Shown here one piece after another: positions 44,816 through 54,660 of a stretch of DNA of 64,000 nucleotides. Each line of letters opens with the position of its first letter. The first letter of the stretch is position 1. The position numbers and the translations under genes were made by a program. The DNA is taken from assembly GCF_003337425.1 (NCBI RefSeq), contig NZ_QPJU01000003.1:256990-320989 (forward strand), written 5' to 3'. This stretch comes from Extensimonas vulgaris (GTDB lineage Bacteria; Pseudomonadota; Gammaproteobacteria; Burkholderiales; Burkholderiaceae_C). The notes below the pieces were generated by a model. That model saw only the letters and a list, made by a program, of their open reading frames with translations. It did not search any database and had not been told where the DNA came from.

Positions 44816-45508
44816 TTAATTTTTGGGTTGCCCGCGCCCGCGTACTGCCGTGTCGATCAGGGCTGCGGTGTGTTCGCGCTCGGCGCCGAGTGCGAAGTCG
44901 CGCGCCGTCAGGCCCAGCTGGTTTTTCAGCGTCGGGTCTGCGCCCTCTTGCAGCAGCAGTTGCACGATCGTCTCGCTGCCGTAGCGCGCGGCCAGCATCA
45001 GCGGTGTGCTGCCGTTGGGTGAGGCGGCGTCGATGTAGGCGGAGTGCTCGAGCAGCAGCTTGACGATTTGCGCGTGCTGCGGCGTGTCACCCGAGGCCGC
45101 GTAGTGCAGCGGCGCCCAGCCGGGCTGGTTCACGTCGGCGCCGCGCGCGAGCAGGGCCTGCACGGCCGGCAGGTTGCCCTTGATGGCCGCGAGCATGAGC
45201 GGCGTTTCGCCGCGCGCATTGTGCGCATTCACATCCACCTGGGGCGACTGCAGCAGCGCGAAAAAGACCCTGTCGGATTCGAGCTGCAGCGCCAGCAGCA
45301 GGCCCTTGTCGCCGCGCTCGTTGGGCGTGTTGGGGTCGAAGCCGCGGCGCAGCAAGTCGGTGATGGTGCCGGGGTTGTCGCGAATGATGGCCGTGAAGAA
45401 GTCGTCGTAGGAGCCAGCCTGCGCCCCTGGATGCTGCAAAAAAAGCAGTGCAAACGGCAATGCCAGAAAGCGCAAGTGGCTAAAAAAGGCTTGAAATCGA
45501 GTGCCCAT
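44816..45508 (-). CDS. Exported ankyrin-repeat protein
   Basis: 230 residues. A signal peptide (about 1-32, with [15 protein letters not shown] before the cut) and then about five ankyrin repeats ([53 protein letters not shown] and so on). Periplasmic ankyrin proteins occur with catalases (AnkB) and as general protein-binding modules; no partner is indicated here. Convergent with the decarboxylase gene, with only 14 bp between the stops. It lies 24 bp before tatD on the same strand and may be the last gene of that operon. Confidence 0.87.
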   Translation of the reverse strand: MGTRFQAFFSHLRFLALPFALLFLQHPGAQAGSYDDFFTAIIRDNPGTITDLLRRGFDPNTPNERGDKGLLLALQLESDRVFFALLQSPQVDVNAHNARGETPLMLAAIKGNLPAVQALLARGADVNQPGWAPLHYAASGDTPQHAQIVKLLLEHSAYIDAASPNGSTPLMLAARYGSETIVQLLLQEGADPTLKNQLGLTARDFALGAEREHTAALIDTAVRGRGQPKN

Positions 45509-45532
45509 GGCCGTGCCTCAGAGCGCTGATTT

Positions 45533-46351
45533 TCAAGCCGCGCCGGGGCGAAACAGCGTGTCGAAATTGCGGCTCGTGGCCTCGGCCACGGCTTCGATCG
45601 GCAGGCCCTTGACCTGTGCGATGGTTTGCGCCACCAGCGGCACGTAAGCCGGGGTGTTGGTCTTGCCGCGGTGCGGCGCGGGCGCGAGATAGGGGCTGTC
45701 GGTTTCGATCAGCATGCTCTCGAGCGGCACGTAGGCCACCACGTCGCGCAAGTCCTGCGCGTTCTTGAAGGTCACGATGCCCGAAAAAGACAGGTAGTAG
45801 CCCATATCGAGCACGGCGCGCGCCACCTGCAGCGACTCGGTGAAGCAGTGGAACACGCCGCCGGCACCCGGGCCGGTGCTCTGGCTTGGGTTGCCTTCGC
45901 CTTCCTCGCGCAGGATGGCCAGGGTGTCGTCCGCCGCACTGCGCGTGTGCACCACGAGCGGCTTGCCGCAGGCGCGCGCGGCGCGGATGTGGGTGCGAAA
46001 GCGCGCGCGCTGCCACTCCAGGTCGGCGATGCTGCGCCCGCCTTTGCGCTCCTGCATGCCGTAGTAGTCCAGCCCCGTCTCGCCCATCGCGAGCACGCGC
46101 GGCAGCGTGGCGCGCTGCTGCAAGTCCTGCTGCGAGGGCTCGTACACGCCCTCGTTGTCGGGGTGCACGCCCACGGTGCACCAGAAATTGTCGTAGGCCA
46201 GGGCAAGCGCGTGCACCTCCTCGAATTCTTCGATGGTGGTGCAGATGCACAGCGCGCGATCGACCTGCGCTGCGGCCATGGCGGCGCGGATCGCGGGCAG
46301 CTGGCTTGCGAGCTCGGGAAAAGTGAGGTGGCAGTGGGAATCGGTGAACAT
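45533..46351 (-). CDS. tatD: TatD-family metal-dependent deoxyribonuclease/hydrolase
   Basis: 272 residues from MFTDSHCHLTFPEL; this start keeps the normal TatD N terminus. Metal ligands HxH (5-7), GEIGLD-type motif as GETGLDYYG, later VVHTRSA and VFHCFTES histidines, and ETDSPYLAPAPHRGKTN with the conserved Asp, all TIM-barrel TatD marks. Members act as 3'-5' DNases in oxidative damage repair or on D-aminoacyl-tRNA. It belongs to the tmk-holB-pilZ-tatD run, the order found in Pseudomonas and Burkholderiales. Confidence 0.94.
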   Translation of the reverse strand: MFTDSHCHLTFPELASQLPAIRAAMAAAQVDRALCICTTIEEFEEVHALALAYDNFWCTVGVHPDNEGVYEPSQQDLQQRATLPRVLAMGETGLDYYGMQERKGGRSIADLEWQRARFRTHIRAARACGKPLVVHTRSAADDTLAILREEGEGNPSQSTGPGAGGVFHCFTESLQVARAVLDMGYYLSFSGIVTFKNAQDLRDVVAYVPLESMLIETDSPYLAPAPHRGKTNTPAYVPLVAQTIAQVKGLPIEAVAEATSRNFDTLFRPGAA

Positions 46352-46435
46352 GCAAAACGGTCGGCCGGTCAAGGCGCGGGCAAAAGAGGCGGGCGAAAGG
46401 ACGGGCAAAGGGGCGGGCAGTGGCAGGCGCAGCGC

Positions 46436-46789
46436 TCAAATCGTTTGTGTGGGCCGGTCGGAATTCAGCGCCGCGCCGAGGATTTCCTCGATCTTGAACT
46501 TGAGCTGGCGCGATTTCTCGTCCGCGGGGAACTGTATGCCCACGCCCGGCTTGCGGTTGCCGCCCACGTTGGGCGGGTTGATCCAGGCCACGCGCCCCGC
46601 GATGGGGTAGCGCTGGGTGCCTTCGGGCAGCGTGAGCAGCACGTAAACGTCGTCGCCCAGGCGGTATTCGCGCTCGGTGGGCACGAAGATCCCACCTTCT
46701 TTGAAAAAAGGAATGTAGGCGGCGTAGAGCGCGGCCTTTTCCTTGATGGCCAGCTGCATGACGCTGGGGCGCGGGGTGGAGTTGCTCAT
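46436..46789 (-). CDS. pilZ: Type IV pilus assembly protein PilZ
   Basis: 117 residues, almost the length of P. aeruginosa PilZ (118). The PilZ beta-barrel fold is suggested by GGIFVPTEREYRLGDDVYVL, YPIAGRVAWINPPN and GVGIQF. The RxxxR and D/NxSxxG motifs for c-di-GMP binding are absent, as in the founding PilZ, which binds PilB and FimX rather than the nucleotide. Its place between holB and tatD is the conserved locus. With AlgZ/AlgR elsewhere in the window it points to twitching motility, although no pil structural genes are seen here. Confidence 0.92.
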   Translation of the reverse strand: MSNSTPRPSVMQLAIKEKAALYAAYIPFFKEGGIFVPTEREYRLGDDVYVLLTLPEGTQRYPIAGRVAWINPPNVGGNRKPGVGIQFPADEKSRQLKFKIEEILGAALNSDRPTQTI

Positions 46790-46826
46790 GGTGAGGCTCA
46801 GACGGTGAGGGGTGCGCGGAAAAAAT

Positions 46827-47845
<1,019 letters not shown>

Positions 47846-47849
<4 letters not shown>

Positions 47850-48550
47850 GCGGCGTTCGCGGGCATGTGGGCTGGGCCGGTGGCAGGCGATCCGGCCGCC
47901 GGCGCGGGCAGCCAGCCACGTTCTGAGAGCGCTGCGCAGATTTGCTGCCAGACCTGCGCGCGCTCCTGGGCGGCGTCCAGGCGCACAAAGCGCTGCGGTG
48001 CGGCGGCCGCGCGCGCGGCGTAGCCCTGCGCCACGCGGCGGAAAAACTCCACGGGCTGCGACTCGAAGCGGTCCGGCAGGCGCACACCGGCGAGGCGCTG
48101 CGCCGCGGTTTCGGGGGGCAGGTCGAACCAGAGCGTCAAGTCGGGTTCCAGCATCAAACCAGGCATTTGTGCAATGTCCGTCTGCACCATCAGCTCTAAT
48201 TGCGAGAGCATTTCGAAGTCCACTCCGCGCCCTGCGCCCTGGTAGGCGAAAGTGGCGTCGGTGAAGCGGTCGCACAGCACTACGGCGTCGCGCGCGAGCG
48301 CCGGGCCTATGACCTGCACGAGGTGGTCGCGGCGCGCGGCAAAGGCCAGCAGCGCCTCGGTCAGCGCGTCCATGGGTGCGGCGAGCAGCAGGGCGCGCAG
48401 CTTTTCTGCGAGCGGCGTGCCGCCGGGCTCGCGCGTGCACACCACCTCGCGCCCCTGCGCACGCAAGGCCTGCGCAAGTGCCTCGAGGTGCGAGGACTTG
48501 CCCGCGCCGTCTATGCCTTCGAAGCTGATGAACAAGCCGGGGCGTGCCAT
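47846..48550 (-). CDS. tmk: Thymidylate kinase
   Basis: Phosphorylates dTMP to dTDP. 234 residues from [15 protein letters not shown]; other in-frame ATGs lie 15 and 36 nt upstream. P-loop [16 protein letters not shown] (about 9-24), [15 protein letters not shown] as the DR/TMP-binding stretch, [16 protein letters not shown] (about 100-115), and the LID near [13 protein letters not shown]. The C-terminal 20 residues are Pro/Ala-rich and probably disordered. The start of holB overlaps its stop by 4 nt; mltG lies upstream with a 60-bp gap. Confidence 0.95.
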
Positions 48551-48610
48551 GGGAATCCTTGTCATGGAGGGAAAGGGGTCAATCATCCCAAAATCCGCAA
48601 GCCCCGGGTT

Positions 48611-49609
48611 TCACTGCCCGCGCTGGAAGCGGCGCACGGCGCGCGCGTGCGCGTCGAGCGATTCGCTGAACTCGCTGCTGCCGTCGCCGCGCGCCACGAA
48701 ATACAGCGCGCGCGTGCGTTCGGGCTGCACCGCGGCGAGCAGCGCGGCCTTGCCCGGCATGGCGATGGGCGTGGGCGGCAGGCCGGGGCGCGTGTAGGTG
48801 TTCCAGGGCGTGTCGGCGAGCAGGTCGCGCCGGCGCAGGTTGCCGTCGAACGTGGTGCCCAGGCCGTAGATCACGCTCGGGTCGGTCTGCAGCAGCATGC
48901 CCGCGCGCAGGCGGTTGATGAACACGCCCGCGATGCGTGCGCGGTCGGCGGCGAGGCCTGTTTCTTTCTCGACCAGGCTCGCCAGAATCAGGGCCTCGTC
49001 GGGGCTACGTAACGGCAGATCGGGCGCGCGCAGCGCCCAGGCCGCGGCCAGTTGCCGGTCCATCGCGTGCAGCGCGCGGCGCAGGATGGCAAGGTCGCTG
49101 CTGCCTTTGGCGTAGGTGTAGGTGTCGGGGAAAAAGCGCCCCTCGGGCGCGACGCCGGGGCGCCCCAGCTGCGCCATCAGCGCCTCGTCCGAGAGGCTGG
49201 CCGCATCGGGTTTGAGCTGCTCGGCACGCGCGAGCGCCGCGCGCACCTGCCGGAAGTTCCAGCCTTCGACGAGCGTAAAGGCCAGCAGCGTCTCCTCTCC
49301 GCGCACCAGTTTTTGTAGCAGGCTGCGCGGCGTGGTGCCGGGCGGAATTTCGTAGTTGCCGGCCTTGATCAACCGGTCTTGCCCCGAGAGGCGAAACCAG
49401 GCGTAGAGCAGCCGCGCATCGCTGCGCGCCCCTGCGGCCACGGCCAGGCGCGCCACCTCGCGTGGCGTGGTGCCGGGCTCGATCGCGAGCTCCAGCGTCT
49501 CGGGGCCGGGGTTCAGCGGCTGCTGCAGCCACCAGACGCTGGCCGCGCCCAAGGCGAGCAGCACCAGCATGGCGCCGGCAAACAGCCGGGTCAGCAGGCG
49601 TCGCAGCAT
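48611..49609 (-). CDS. mltG: Endolytic murein transglycosylase MltG (YceG-like)
   Basis: Cleaves nascent glycan strands to end peptidoglycan synthesis; inner membrane with periplasmic catalytic domain. 332 residues from MLRRLLTRLFAGAML. One TM about 8-28, LysM-like subdomain, then the YceG domain with GRFFPDTYTYAKG, the catalytic glutamate in ILASLVEKETG, and FINRLRAGMLLQTDPSVIYG, ending in PGLPPTPIAMPGKAALLAA. The start fixes the TM at the N terminus. Upstream, the divergent ygfZ begins 48 bp away. Tmk and mltG are a conserved pair. Confidence 0.94.
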   Translation of the reverse strand: MLRRLLTRLFAGAMLVLLALGAASVWWLQQPLNPGPETLELAIEPGTTPREVARLAVAAGARSDARLLYAWFRLSGQDRLIKAGNYEIPPGTTPRSLLQKLVRGEETLLAFTLVEGWNFRQVRAALARAEQLKPDAASLSDEALMAQLGRPGVAPEGRFFPDTYTYAKGSSDLAILRRALHAMDRQLAAAWALRAPDLPLRSPDEALILASLVEKETGLAADRARIAGVFINRLRAGMLLQTDPSVIYGLGTTFDGNLRRRDLLADTPWNTYTRPGLPPTPIAMPGKAALLAAVQPERTRALYFVARGDGSSEFSESLDAHARAVRRFQRGQ

Positions 49610-49657
49610 CGTGTGTGTCTTTGCGCAAGGAAAAAGAGCGGGGATGATAATGGAGCC

Positions 49658-50605
49658 ATGCCTATGGATTCCAACCCTCTCGATCCCTCCCCGCTGCTGC
49701 ACGGCGTGGCGCCGATCACGCATCTGGGCGTGTTGCGCGCGCAGGGCGAAGATGCTGCCGCCTTCCTGCACGCCCAGCTCACGCAGGATTTTCTGCAGCT
49801 CGATGCGCAGCACGCGCGCCTGGCGGCCTTCCTCTCGGCCAAGGGGCGCATGCAGGCGAGCTTCATCGGCTTCAAGCGCAGCCCCACCGAAGTGCTGCTG
49901 CTGTGCAGCCGCGACCTGCTCGCGCCCACGCTCAAGCGTCTGTCCATGTTCGTGCTGCGCGCCAAGGTGCGCCTGAGCGATGCGACGGCGGAGTTTGCGC
50001 TCCACGGCCTCGCCGGCAGCGCTGTGGAAACCATAGCTGGTAGCGCAAGTCCCGCCTGGTCTAAGGCCGATTTTGGCTCTGAAAGCGTGGTGCACTTGTA
50101 CCCCGCGCTGGGGCAGCCGCGCGCGCTCTGGGTTGGGCCCGCGGATGCGCCCGCGCCTGCCGGGCCGGCCTTGGACGCGGGCCTGTGGCTGTGGAGCGAG
50201 GTGCGCAGCGGCGTCGCCACGCTGAGCGCGCCCGTGGTCGATCTGTTCGTGCCGCAGATGCTCAACTACGAATCGGTGGGCGGCGTGAACTTCCACAAAG
50301 GCTGCTACCCGGGCCAGGAGGTGGTGGCACGCAGCCAGTACCGCGGCACGCTCAAGCGCCGCGCCTACCTCGCGCACGCCGACGTGCCCATCGCCGTGGC
50401 GGCGGAGATTTTTGCTGCATCCGACCCCGAGCAGCCCTGCGGCACCGTGGTGCAGGAGGCGGCCGCGCCGGGCGGCGGCGTGGACGCGATCGTGTGCCTG
50501 CAAACCGCCGCGGCCGAGCAGCCGCTGCACGTGCCACAGCCTGAAGGGCAATCCGTGCCGCTTAGCTTGCTGCCCTTGCCTTACCGGTTGCTCGAAGAGG
50601 TATGA
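49658..50605 (+). CDS. ygfZ: Folate-binding iron-sulfur cluster assembly protein YgfZ
   Basis: Tetrahydrofolate-dependent helper of Fe-S enzymes such as MiaB. 315 residues (E. coli 326). The K-G-C-[YF]-x-G-[QE] signature is present as HKGCYPGQEVVARSQYRG (about 216-233). The aminomethyltransferase-like fold is supported by FLHAQLTQDFLQL and PQMLNYESVGGVNF. Residues of about 126-140 (TIAGSASPAWSKADFGSES) are encoded by an in-frame copy of a dispersed repeat, an unusual insertion for this family. ATG at 49658 is preceded by TGGAGCC. Divergent from mltG. Confidence 0.93.
   Translation: MPMDSNPLDPSPLLHGVAPITHLGVLRAQGEDAAAFLHAQLTQDFLQLDAQHARLAAFLSAKGRMQASFIGFKRSPTEVLLLCSRDLLAPTLKRLSMFVLRAKVRLSDATAEFALHGLAGSAVETIAGSASPAWSKADFGSESVVHLYPALGQPRALWVGPADAPAPAGPALDAGLWLWSEVRSGVATLSAPVVDLFVPQMLNYESVGGVNFHKGCYPGQEVVARSQYRGTLKRRAYLAHADVPIAVAAEIFAASDPEQPCGTVVQEAAAPGGGVDAIVCLQTAAAEQPLHVPQPEGQSVPLSLLPLPYRLLEEV
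50033..50077 (-). repeat. Dispersed ~45-bp repeat, copy 10, inside the ygfZ coding region
   Basis: ATAGCTGGTAGCGCAAG, spacer, TCTAAGGCCGATTTTGGC. It matches the intergenic copies at both conserved ends and is read in frame by YgfZ. Confidence 0.75.
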
Positions 50606-50615
50606 GCGGGCTGGT

Positions 50616-51473
50616 TCACAAGGCGCGCTGCATGGTCACGTGCGCGATGCCTGCTTCTTCGTACGGCGCGCCTACGGGCTCGAAACCCGCGCGGCGGTAA
50701 AAGCCCTCGGCGCTGCACTGCGCGTGCAGCTGCGCCAGGCGGTCGCCGCGGGCGCGTGCCGCGGCCAGCAGCGCCTCGAGAATCCTGCGCCCCCACTGCT
50801 GGCCGCGCACCGAGTGCTCCACGGCCATGCGGCCTATGCGCGCCACCCCCGGCGCTTCCTGCGTGAGCCGGCCCGTGGCCACGGGCATGCCGAGCCGGTT
50901 GTAGGCCACCGCGTGCAAGGCCGTGGGGTCGAAGGCGTCGGCGTCTTCCTCGGCCGGGATGCCCTGCTCGCGCACGAACACGGCCATGCGCAGCTGCGTG
51001 GCGTCGCGCCCCAGCGTGTTCCAGTCGCCGGTGCGCACTTCCACCATTTCGGCGCCGGCCTCGTAGTCGGCAAAAATGTCGCGCAGCGCAGCAGGGATGG
51101 GGCGCGAAGTCTGCGTCTGCAGGTCCGAAAACACGTACACGATCTCGCCCGAGACCAGCAGCTTGTCGTCGCGGAAGATGGCGGCGATGAAGCGGCACGA
51201 GGAGTTGCCCAGGTGCGCGCAGCGCATGCCGACTTGCAGCGCATCGTCCACGCGCGCCGGGGCGTGGTATTCGAGCGTGGCTTTCTTCACCACCATCTCG
51301 CCGCCCAGCACCTGCATCGCGGCCTCATACGGCAGCGCGACGGCGCGCCAGTATTCGGACATGGCGGTGTCGATGTAGGTCAGGTAGTGACCGTTGAAAA
51401 CGATTTTTTGCATGTCCACCTCGGCCCAGCGCACGCGCAGGCGCAGCAGGCAGCGGAAGTCTTTGCGGTGCAT
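50616..51473 (-). CDS. Fusion protein: YbgC/FadM-like acyl-CoA thioesterase plus GNAT acetyltransferase
   Basis: 285 residues. Residues 1-135 are a 4HBT hotdog thioesterase (RWAEVDMQKIVFNGHYLTYID with the catalytic Asp of the YbgC/FadM type; MVVKKATLEYHAPARVDDAL). Residues of about 145-285 are a GNAT domain (VFVREQGIPAEEDADAFD, RIGRMAVEHSVRGQQWGRRI with the acetyl-CoA loop, GFYRRAGFEPVG), closest to ElaA/YjcF-like acetyltransferases. Both halves keep their active-site features, so it could free an acyl group and acetylate an amine, or bind two CoA esters. The C terminus meets ygfZ (convergent, 10 bp). Its physiological role is unknown. Confidence 0.87.
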   Translation of the reverse strand: MHRKDFRCLLRLRVRWAEVDMQKIVFNGHYLTYIDTAMSEYWRAVALPYEAAMQVLGGEMVVKKATLEYHAPARVDDALQVGMRCAHLGNSSCRFIAAIFRDDKLLVSGEIVYVFSDLQTQTSRPIPAALRDIFADYEAGAEMVEVRTGDWNTLGRDATQLRMAVFVREQGIPAEEDADAFDPTALHAVAYNRLGMPVATGRLTQEAPGVARIGRMAVEHSVRGQQWGRRILEALLAAARARGDRLAQLHAQCSAEGFYRRAGFEPVGAPYEEAGIAHVTMQRAL

Positions 51474-51475
51474 CC

Positions 51476-52489
51476 TCAGTTCCCCTCGAAGGCGTGGCGC
51501 AGCGCGCGCGCCGCGTCCGTGTGGGCCTGGCGCGCCTCGGGCAGCACACGGCCCATTTTGATGAATTCATGCGTCACGCCGCGGTAGATTTCGAGCTCCA
51601 CGGGCACGCCCGCGGCACGCAGCTTGTCCGCGTAGTCTATGCCTTCATCGACGAGCGGGTCGCACTCGGCCAGGCCGATCCAGGCCGGCGCCACGCCCTC
51701 CACGTCGGGCGCGAGCAGGGGCGCAAAGCGCCAGTCCGTGCGCTGCTCGGGGCTGCGCACGTAGTGGCCGAAGAACCATTCGATCGCCGGCGCCTCGAGC
51801 ACCAGCCCCTGCGCGTAGCGGCGGTGCGAGGGCGTGTCCTGGTGCGCCGTGCAGCCGGGGTAGATCAGCAATTGCAGCGCGAGCGGCAGACCGGCGTCGC
51901 GCGCGAGGATGGCGTTCACGGCCGCGAGCGTGCCGCCCGCGCTGTCGCCGCCCACGGCCAGGCGCGCCGGGTCGGCGCCGAGTGTGTGCGCATGCTGCGC
52001 GAGCCAGGCCAGCGCGTCCCAGGCGTCGTGCGTGGCCGTGGGAAAGGGGTGCTCGGGCGCGAGGCGGTAGTCCAGCGACACCACCATGCAGGGCGTGAGC
52101 CGTGCCAGCTCGCGGCACAGGATGTCGTGCGTGGCGATGCTGCCTATGGTGAAGCCGCCGCCGTGCAGGTACAGCAGCAGCGGCAGTGCTGGGGCCTCTG
52201 CGCGGGCGCTGGGCGCATAAAGGCGCGCGGGCAGCGCGCAGCCGTCGCGCGCGGGGATGTGCAGGTCTTCCACGCGCGGCAGTGGCGCGCGCGGCACTTC
52301 GAGCACCTCGGCGCCGGCAGCGTAAGCGGCGCGGGCCGCCTGCGGCGTGAGGCTGTGCAGCGGCGCCCGCCCGGCGCGCGCCATGCGCTCGAGCACGCCG
52401 CGCATCTGCGGCGTGAGCTGTGCGCGGTGCAGGTGGTAGGCGGCGTGCGCGTCGGGGTGGAGCATGGCGTCTGGGGCGCTGGCTGGCAT
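51476..52489 (-). CDS. Alpha/beta hydrolase of the HSL (hormone-sensitive lipase) family
   Basis: 337 residues. Oxyanion motif LYLHGGGFTIGS, nucleophile elbow AVGGDSAGGTLA, acid in LAECDPLVDEG and base in GVTHEFIKM form an intact Ser-Asp-His triad of a type IV esterase/lipase. No signal peptide, so cytosolic. Two starts are possible (52489 and 52465); both lack a strong ribosome-binding site. It lies two bases from the thioesterase-GNAT fusion, so the two are co-transcribed. Short-chain ester substrates are likely; none is indicated. Confidence 0.9.
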   Translation of the reverse strand: MPASAPDAMLHPDAHAAYHLHRAQLTPQMRGVLERMARAGRAPLHSLTPQAARAAYAAGAEVLEVPRAPLPRVEDLHIPARDGCALPARLYAPSARAEAPALPLLLYLHGGGFTIGSIATHDILCRELARLTPCMVVSLDYRLAPEHPFPTATHDAWDALAWLAQHAHTLGADPARLAVGGDSAGGTLAAVNAILARDAGLPLALQLLIYPGCTAHQDTPSHRRYAQGLVLEAPAIEWFFGHYVRSPEQRTDWRFAPLLAPDVEGVAPAWIGLAECDPLVDEGIDYADKLRAAGVPVELEIYRGVTHEFIKMGRVLPEARQAHTDAARALRHAFEGN

Positions 52490-52533
52490 GGGCTTGGGTT
52501 CCGCGCGGCGGTGTGCAGGATGCTTCTCGGGGG

Positions 52534-53403
52534 TTATTTGAACTGCACGCGCACGGGTTCGGCGCCGCTGAGGCCCTCGTAGCGCACCGTGATCGTTTGC
52601 CCGGCTTTGGGCGCTGTGGGCACCGAAAAAGAGCCAAGACTGATGACATCCCCCGGCTGCAGCGCCAGCCCTTCTTGCGCGAGCGCTTGCGCCAGCCACA
52701 CCACAGCATTCAAGGGGTGGCCCAGAATGTCACTGCCTTTTCCGCCGCCAAGGCGCTTTCCGTCTGCGTCAGCAACTATCACATCCATATCGCGCAGGGC
52801 ATCGAGCAAAGCCTGGCGCCCGGCGTTGTCTGTGGGTACGGATAAGGGTGTGCCGGCGACGCCCAGGCGTGCTCCGGCGTTGATGGCAGAGAAACTTGCC
52901 GCATTGAGTTGCGCGGGGTTTTGCACATACACATCGGGCAGCTCGATGAACGGAATCACCTGGTCTATGGCTTGCAGCACTTCCATCGGCGTTTTTGCCT
53001 GGTTCACGGCGCTGCTGCGCACGCGCACGAGCATGTCGGCCTCGTACATCGGCCGCGTGCCGAAAGATGTCGGCACGACGGCGCCATTGGGCAGCATCAT
53101 GCGCTCGAAGAGCTTGCCCCAGACCGGCTGCGTGGTGCCAAAGCGCTGCTGCACCGCGGGGTTCGTGAGCGCGGCTTTGTAGCCGATGACTTTGCCCAGG
53201 TGCTTTTCGAGCTGCGCATTGAACTTGGCGCGCGTGCAGGCGGCATCGGCTTCGGACAGCTTTTCGGGGTTGGGCGCGGGCGTCTTGGCGAGGTAGTGGG
53301 CCGTGAGCTCTGCCACCTGGGCGTCGCTCAGGCATTCGGCCTGCGCGCCTGTCACGCAGGCGACGGCCAAGGCGAGGGCAATGAGGGTTTGTCGGGTACG
53401 CAT
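52534..53403 (-). CDS. Exported 2-keto-4-pentenoate hydratase-like protein (MhpD/FAH superfamily)
   Basis: 289 residues with a clear signal peptide (1-22, MRTRQTLIALALAVACVTGA ending AQA), unusual because MhpD-type hydratases are cytosolic. The body has the family's GYKAALTNPAVQQRFG, PMYEADMLVRV, IPFIELPDV, AINAGARLGVAG and GHPLNAVVWLAQAL segments, so the fold is complete. Metal-binding Glu residues appear kept (FIELPD). It may be a periplasmic enzyme or binding protein for 2-keto acids; no aromatic meta-cleavage genes are near. Divergent from the alcohol dehydrogenase gene with 90 bp between the starts. Confidence 0.82.
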   Translation of the reverse strand: MRTRQTLIALALAVACVTGAQAECLSDAQVAELTAHYLAKTPAPNPEKLSEADAACTRAKFNAQLEKHLGKVIGYKAALTNPAVQQRFGTTQPVWGKLFERMMLPNGAVVPTSFGTRPMYEADMLVRVRSSAVNQAKTPMEVLQAIDQVIPFIELPDVYVQNPAQLNAASFSAINAGARLGVAGTPLSVPTDNAGRQALLDALRDMDVIVADADGKRLGGGKGSDILGHPLNAVVWLAQALAQEGLALQPGDVISLGSFSVPTAPKAGQTITVRYEGLSGAEPVRVQFK

Positions 53404-53493
53404 GGGTGTCTCCTGGTTGTAAAGTCAAAAAGCCGTGCGGGCCGATGCAATCCGGCGCGCACGTTCATTCATCGACATTTTGCACTTGGCACC

Positions 53494-54642
53494 ATGGCTT
53501 TCATCAACTACGTCACCCAGATTCAATTCGACTTCGGCGCCGTGCGCCTGCTGCCGCAGGAGTGCGCGCGCGTGGGCATCACGCGCCCGCTCGTGGTCAC
53601 GGACGCCGGTGTGCGCGCCGCCGGCGTGCTGGACAAGGCCCTGGCGGCGCTGCAGGCTCCGCAGGGCGCTCTGCCCGTCACGGTGTTCGACCAGACGCCC
53701 TCCAACCCCACCGAGGCCGCCGTGCGCGTGGCCGTGCAGCTGTACCACGCGCACCAGTGCGACGGCCTGATCGCCGTGGGCGGCGGCTCGGCGATCGACT
53801 GCGCCAAGGGCATCGCCATCGCCGCCACGCACCCGGGGCCGCTCGTGCACTACGCCACCATCGAGGGCGGCTCGCCGCGCATCACCGACAAGGTGGCGCC
53901 CGTGATCGCCGTGCCCACCACGAGCGGCACGGGCAGCGAGGTGGCGCGCGGCGCCATCCTCATCGTCGAAGACCAGCGCAAGCTCGGTTTCCACTCGTGG
54001 CACCTGGTGCCGCGCGCGGCCATTTGCGACCCCGAGCTCACGCTGGGCCTGCCGCCGGGCCTCACGGCGGCCACGGGCATGGACGCGATCGCGCACTGCA
54101 TGGAAACCTTCATGTCAGCGGCCTTCAACCCGCCCGCCGACGGCATCGCGCTCGACGGCCTTGCGCGCGGCTGGGCGCACATCGAAGCCGCCACACGCGA
54201 CGGCCAGAACCGCACCGCGCGCTTGCAAATGATGAGCGCCAGCATGCAAGGCGCGCTCGCCTTCCAAAAGGGCCTGGGCTGCGTGCATTCGCTGAGCCAC
54301 AGCCTCGGCGGCCTGAGCCCGCACCTGCACCACGGCACGCTGAACGCCCTGTTTCTGCCCGCCGTGGTCGCATTCAACGCCGCGAGCCCCAGCGTGCAGC
54401 AGGAGCGGCGCATGGAGCGCATGGCGCAGGCCATGGGGCTGGAGCGCGCGGGTGACATCCCCGCCGCGCTGCGTGACATGAACGCGCGCCTTGGGCTGCC
54501 CGCCGGGCTCGCGGCGCTGGGCGTAAAGCCCGCGCAGTTCGACGCCGTGATCCGCGGTGCGCTCGCCGACCACTGCCACCAGACCAACCCGCGCCTTGCC
54601 ACGGCCGACGACTACCGCGCTATGCTGCAGGCTTCCATGTAA
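53494..54642 (+). CDS. Iron-containing (group III) alcohol dehydrogenase
   Basis: 382 residues, normal length. NAD-binding GGGSAIDCAKG (about 97-107), VPTTSGTGSEVARGA, and metal ligands in GMDAIAHCMETFMS (Asp/His) and VHSLSHSLGG...HLHHGTLNAL (two His). It oxidises or reduces a short alcohol or aldehyde; the closest groups include 4-hydroxybutyrate and maleylacetate-like reductases, but GTGSE and HLHHG point to an Fe-ADH. First gene of a four-gene operon with hotdog protein, acyl-CoA ligase and an unknown protein, hinting at alcohol to acid to acyl-CoA conversion. AGGAG is not clear; CACC precedes ATG. Confidence 0.9.
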   Translation: MAFINYVTQIQFDFGAVRLLPQECARVGITRPLVVTDAGVRAAGVLDKALAALQAPQGALPVTVFDQTPSNPTEAAVRVAVQLYHAHQCDGLIAVGGGSAIDCAKGIAIAATHPGPLVHYATIEGGSPRITDKVAPVIAVPTTSGTGSEVARGAILIVEDQRKLGFHSWHLVPRAAICDPELTLGLPPGLTAATGMDAIAHCMETFMSAAFNPPADGIALDGLARGWAHIEAATRDGQNRTARLQMMSASMQGALAFQKGLGCVHSLSHSLGGLSPHLHHGTLNALFLPAVVAFNAASPSVQQERRMERMAQAMGLERAGDIPAALRDMNARLGLPAGLAALGVKPAQFDAVIRGALADHCHQTNPRLATADDYRAMLQASM

Positions 54643-54660
54643 AAAACCAAAGGAGACACG

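Noticed and set aside
45440-45500. Weak match to the dispersed repeat in the ankyrin gene signal-peptide region
   Set aside because: Only AAAGCGCAAG and a few flanking bases match; the GGCC end is missing.
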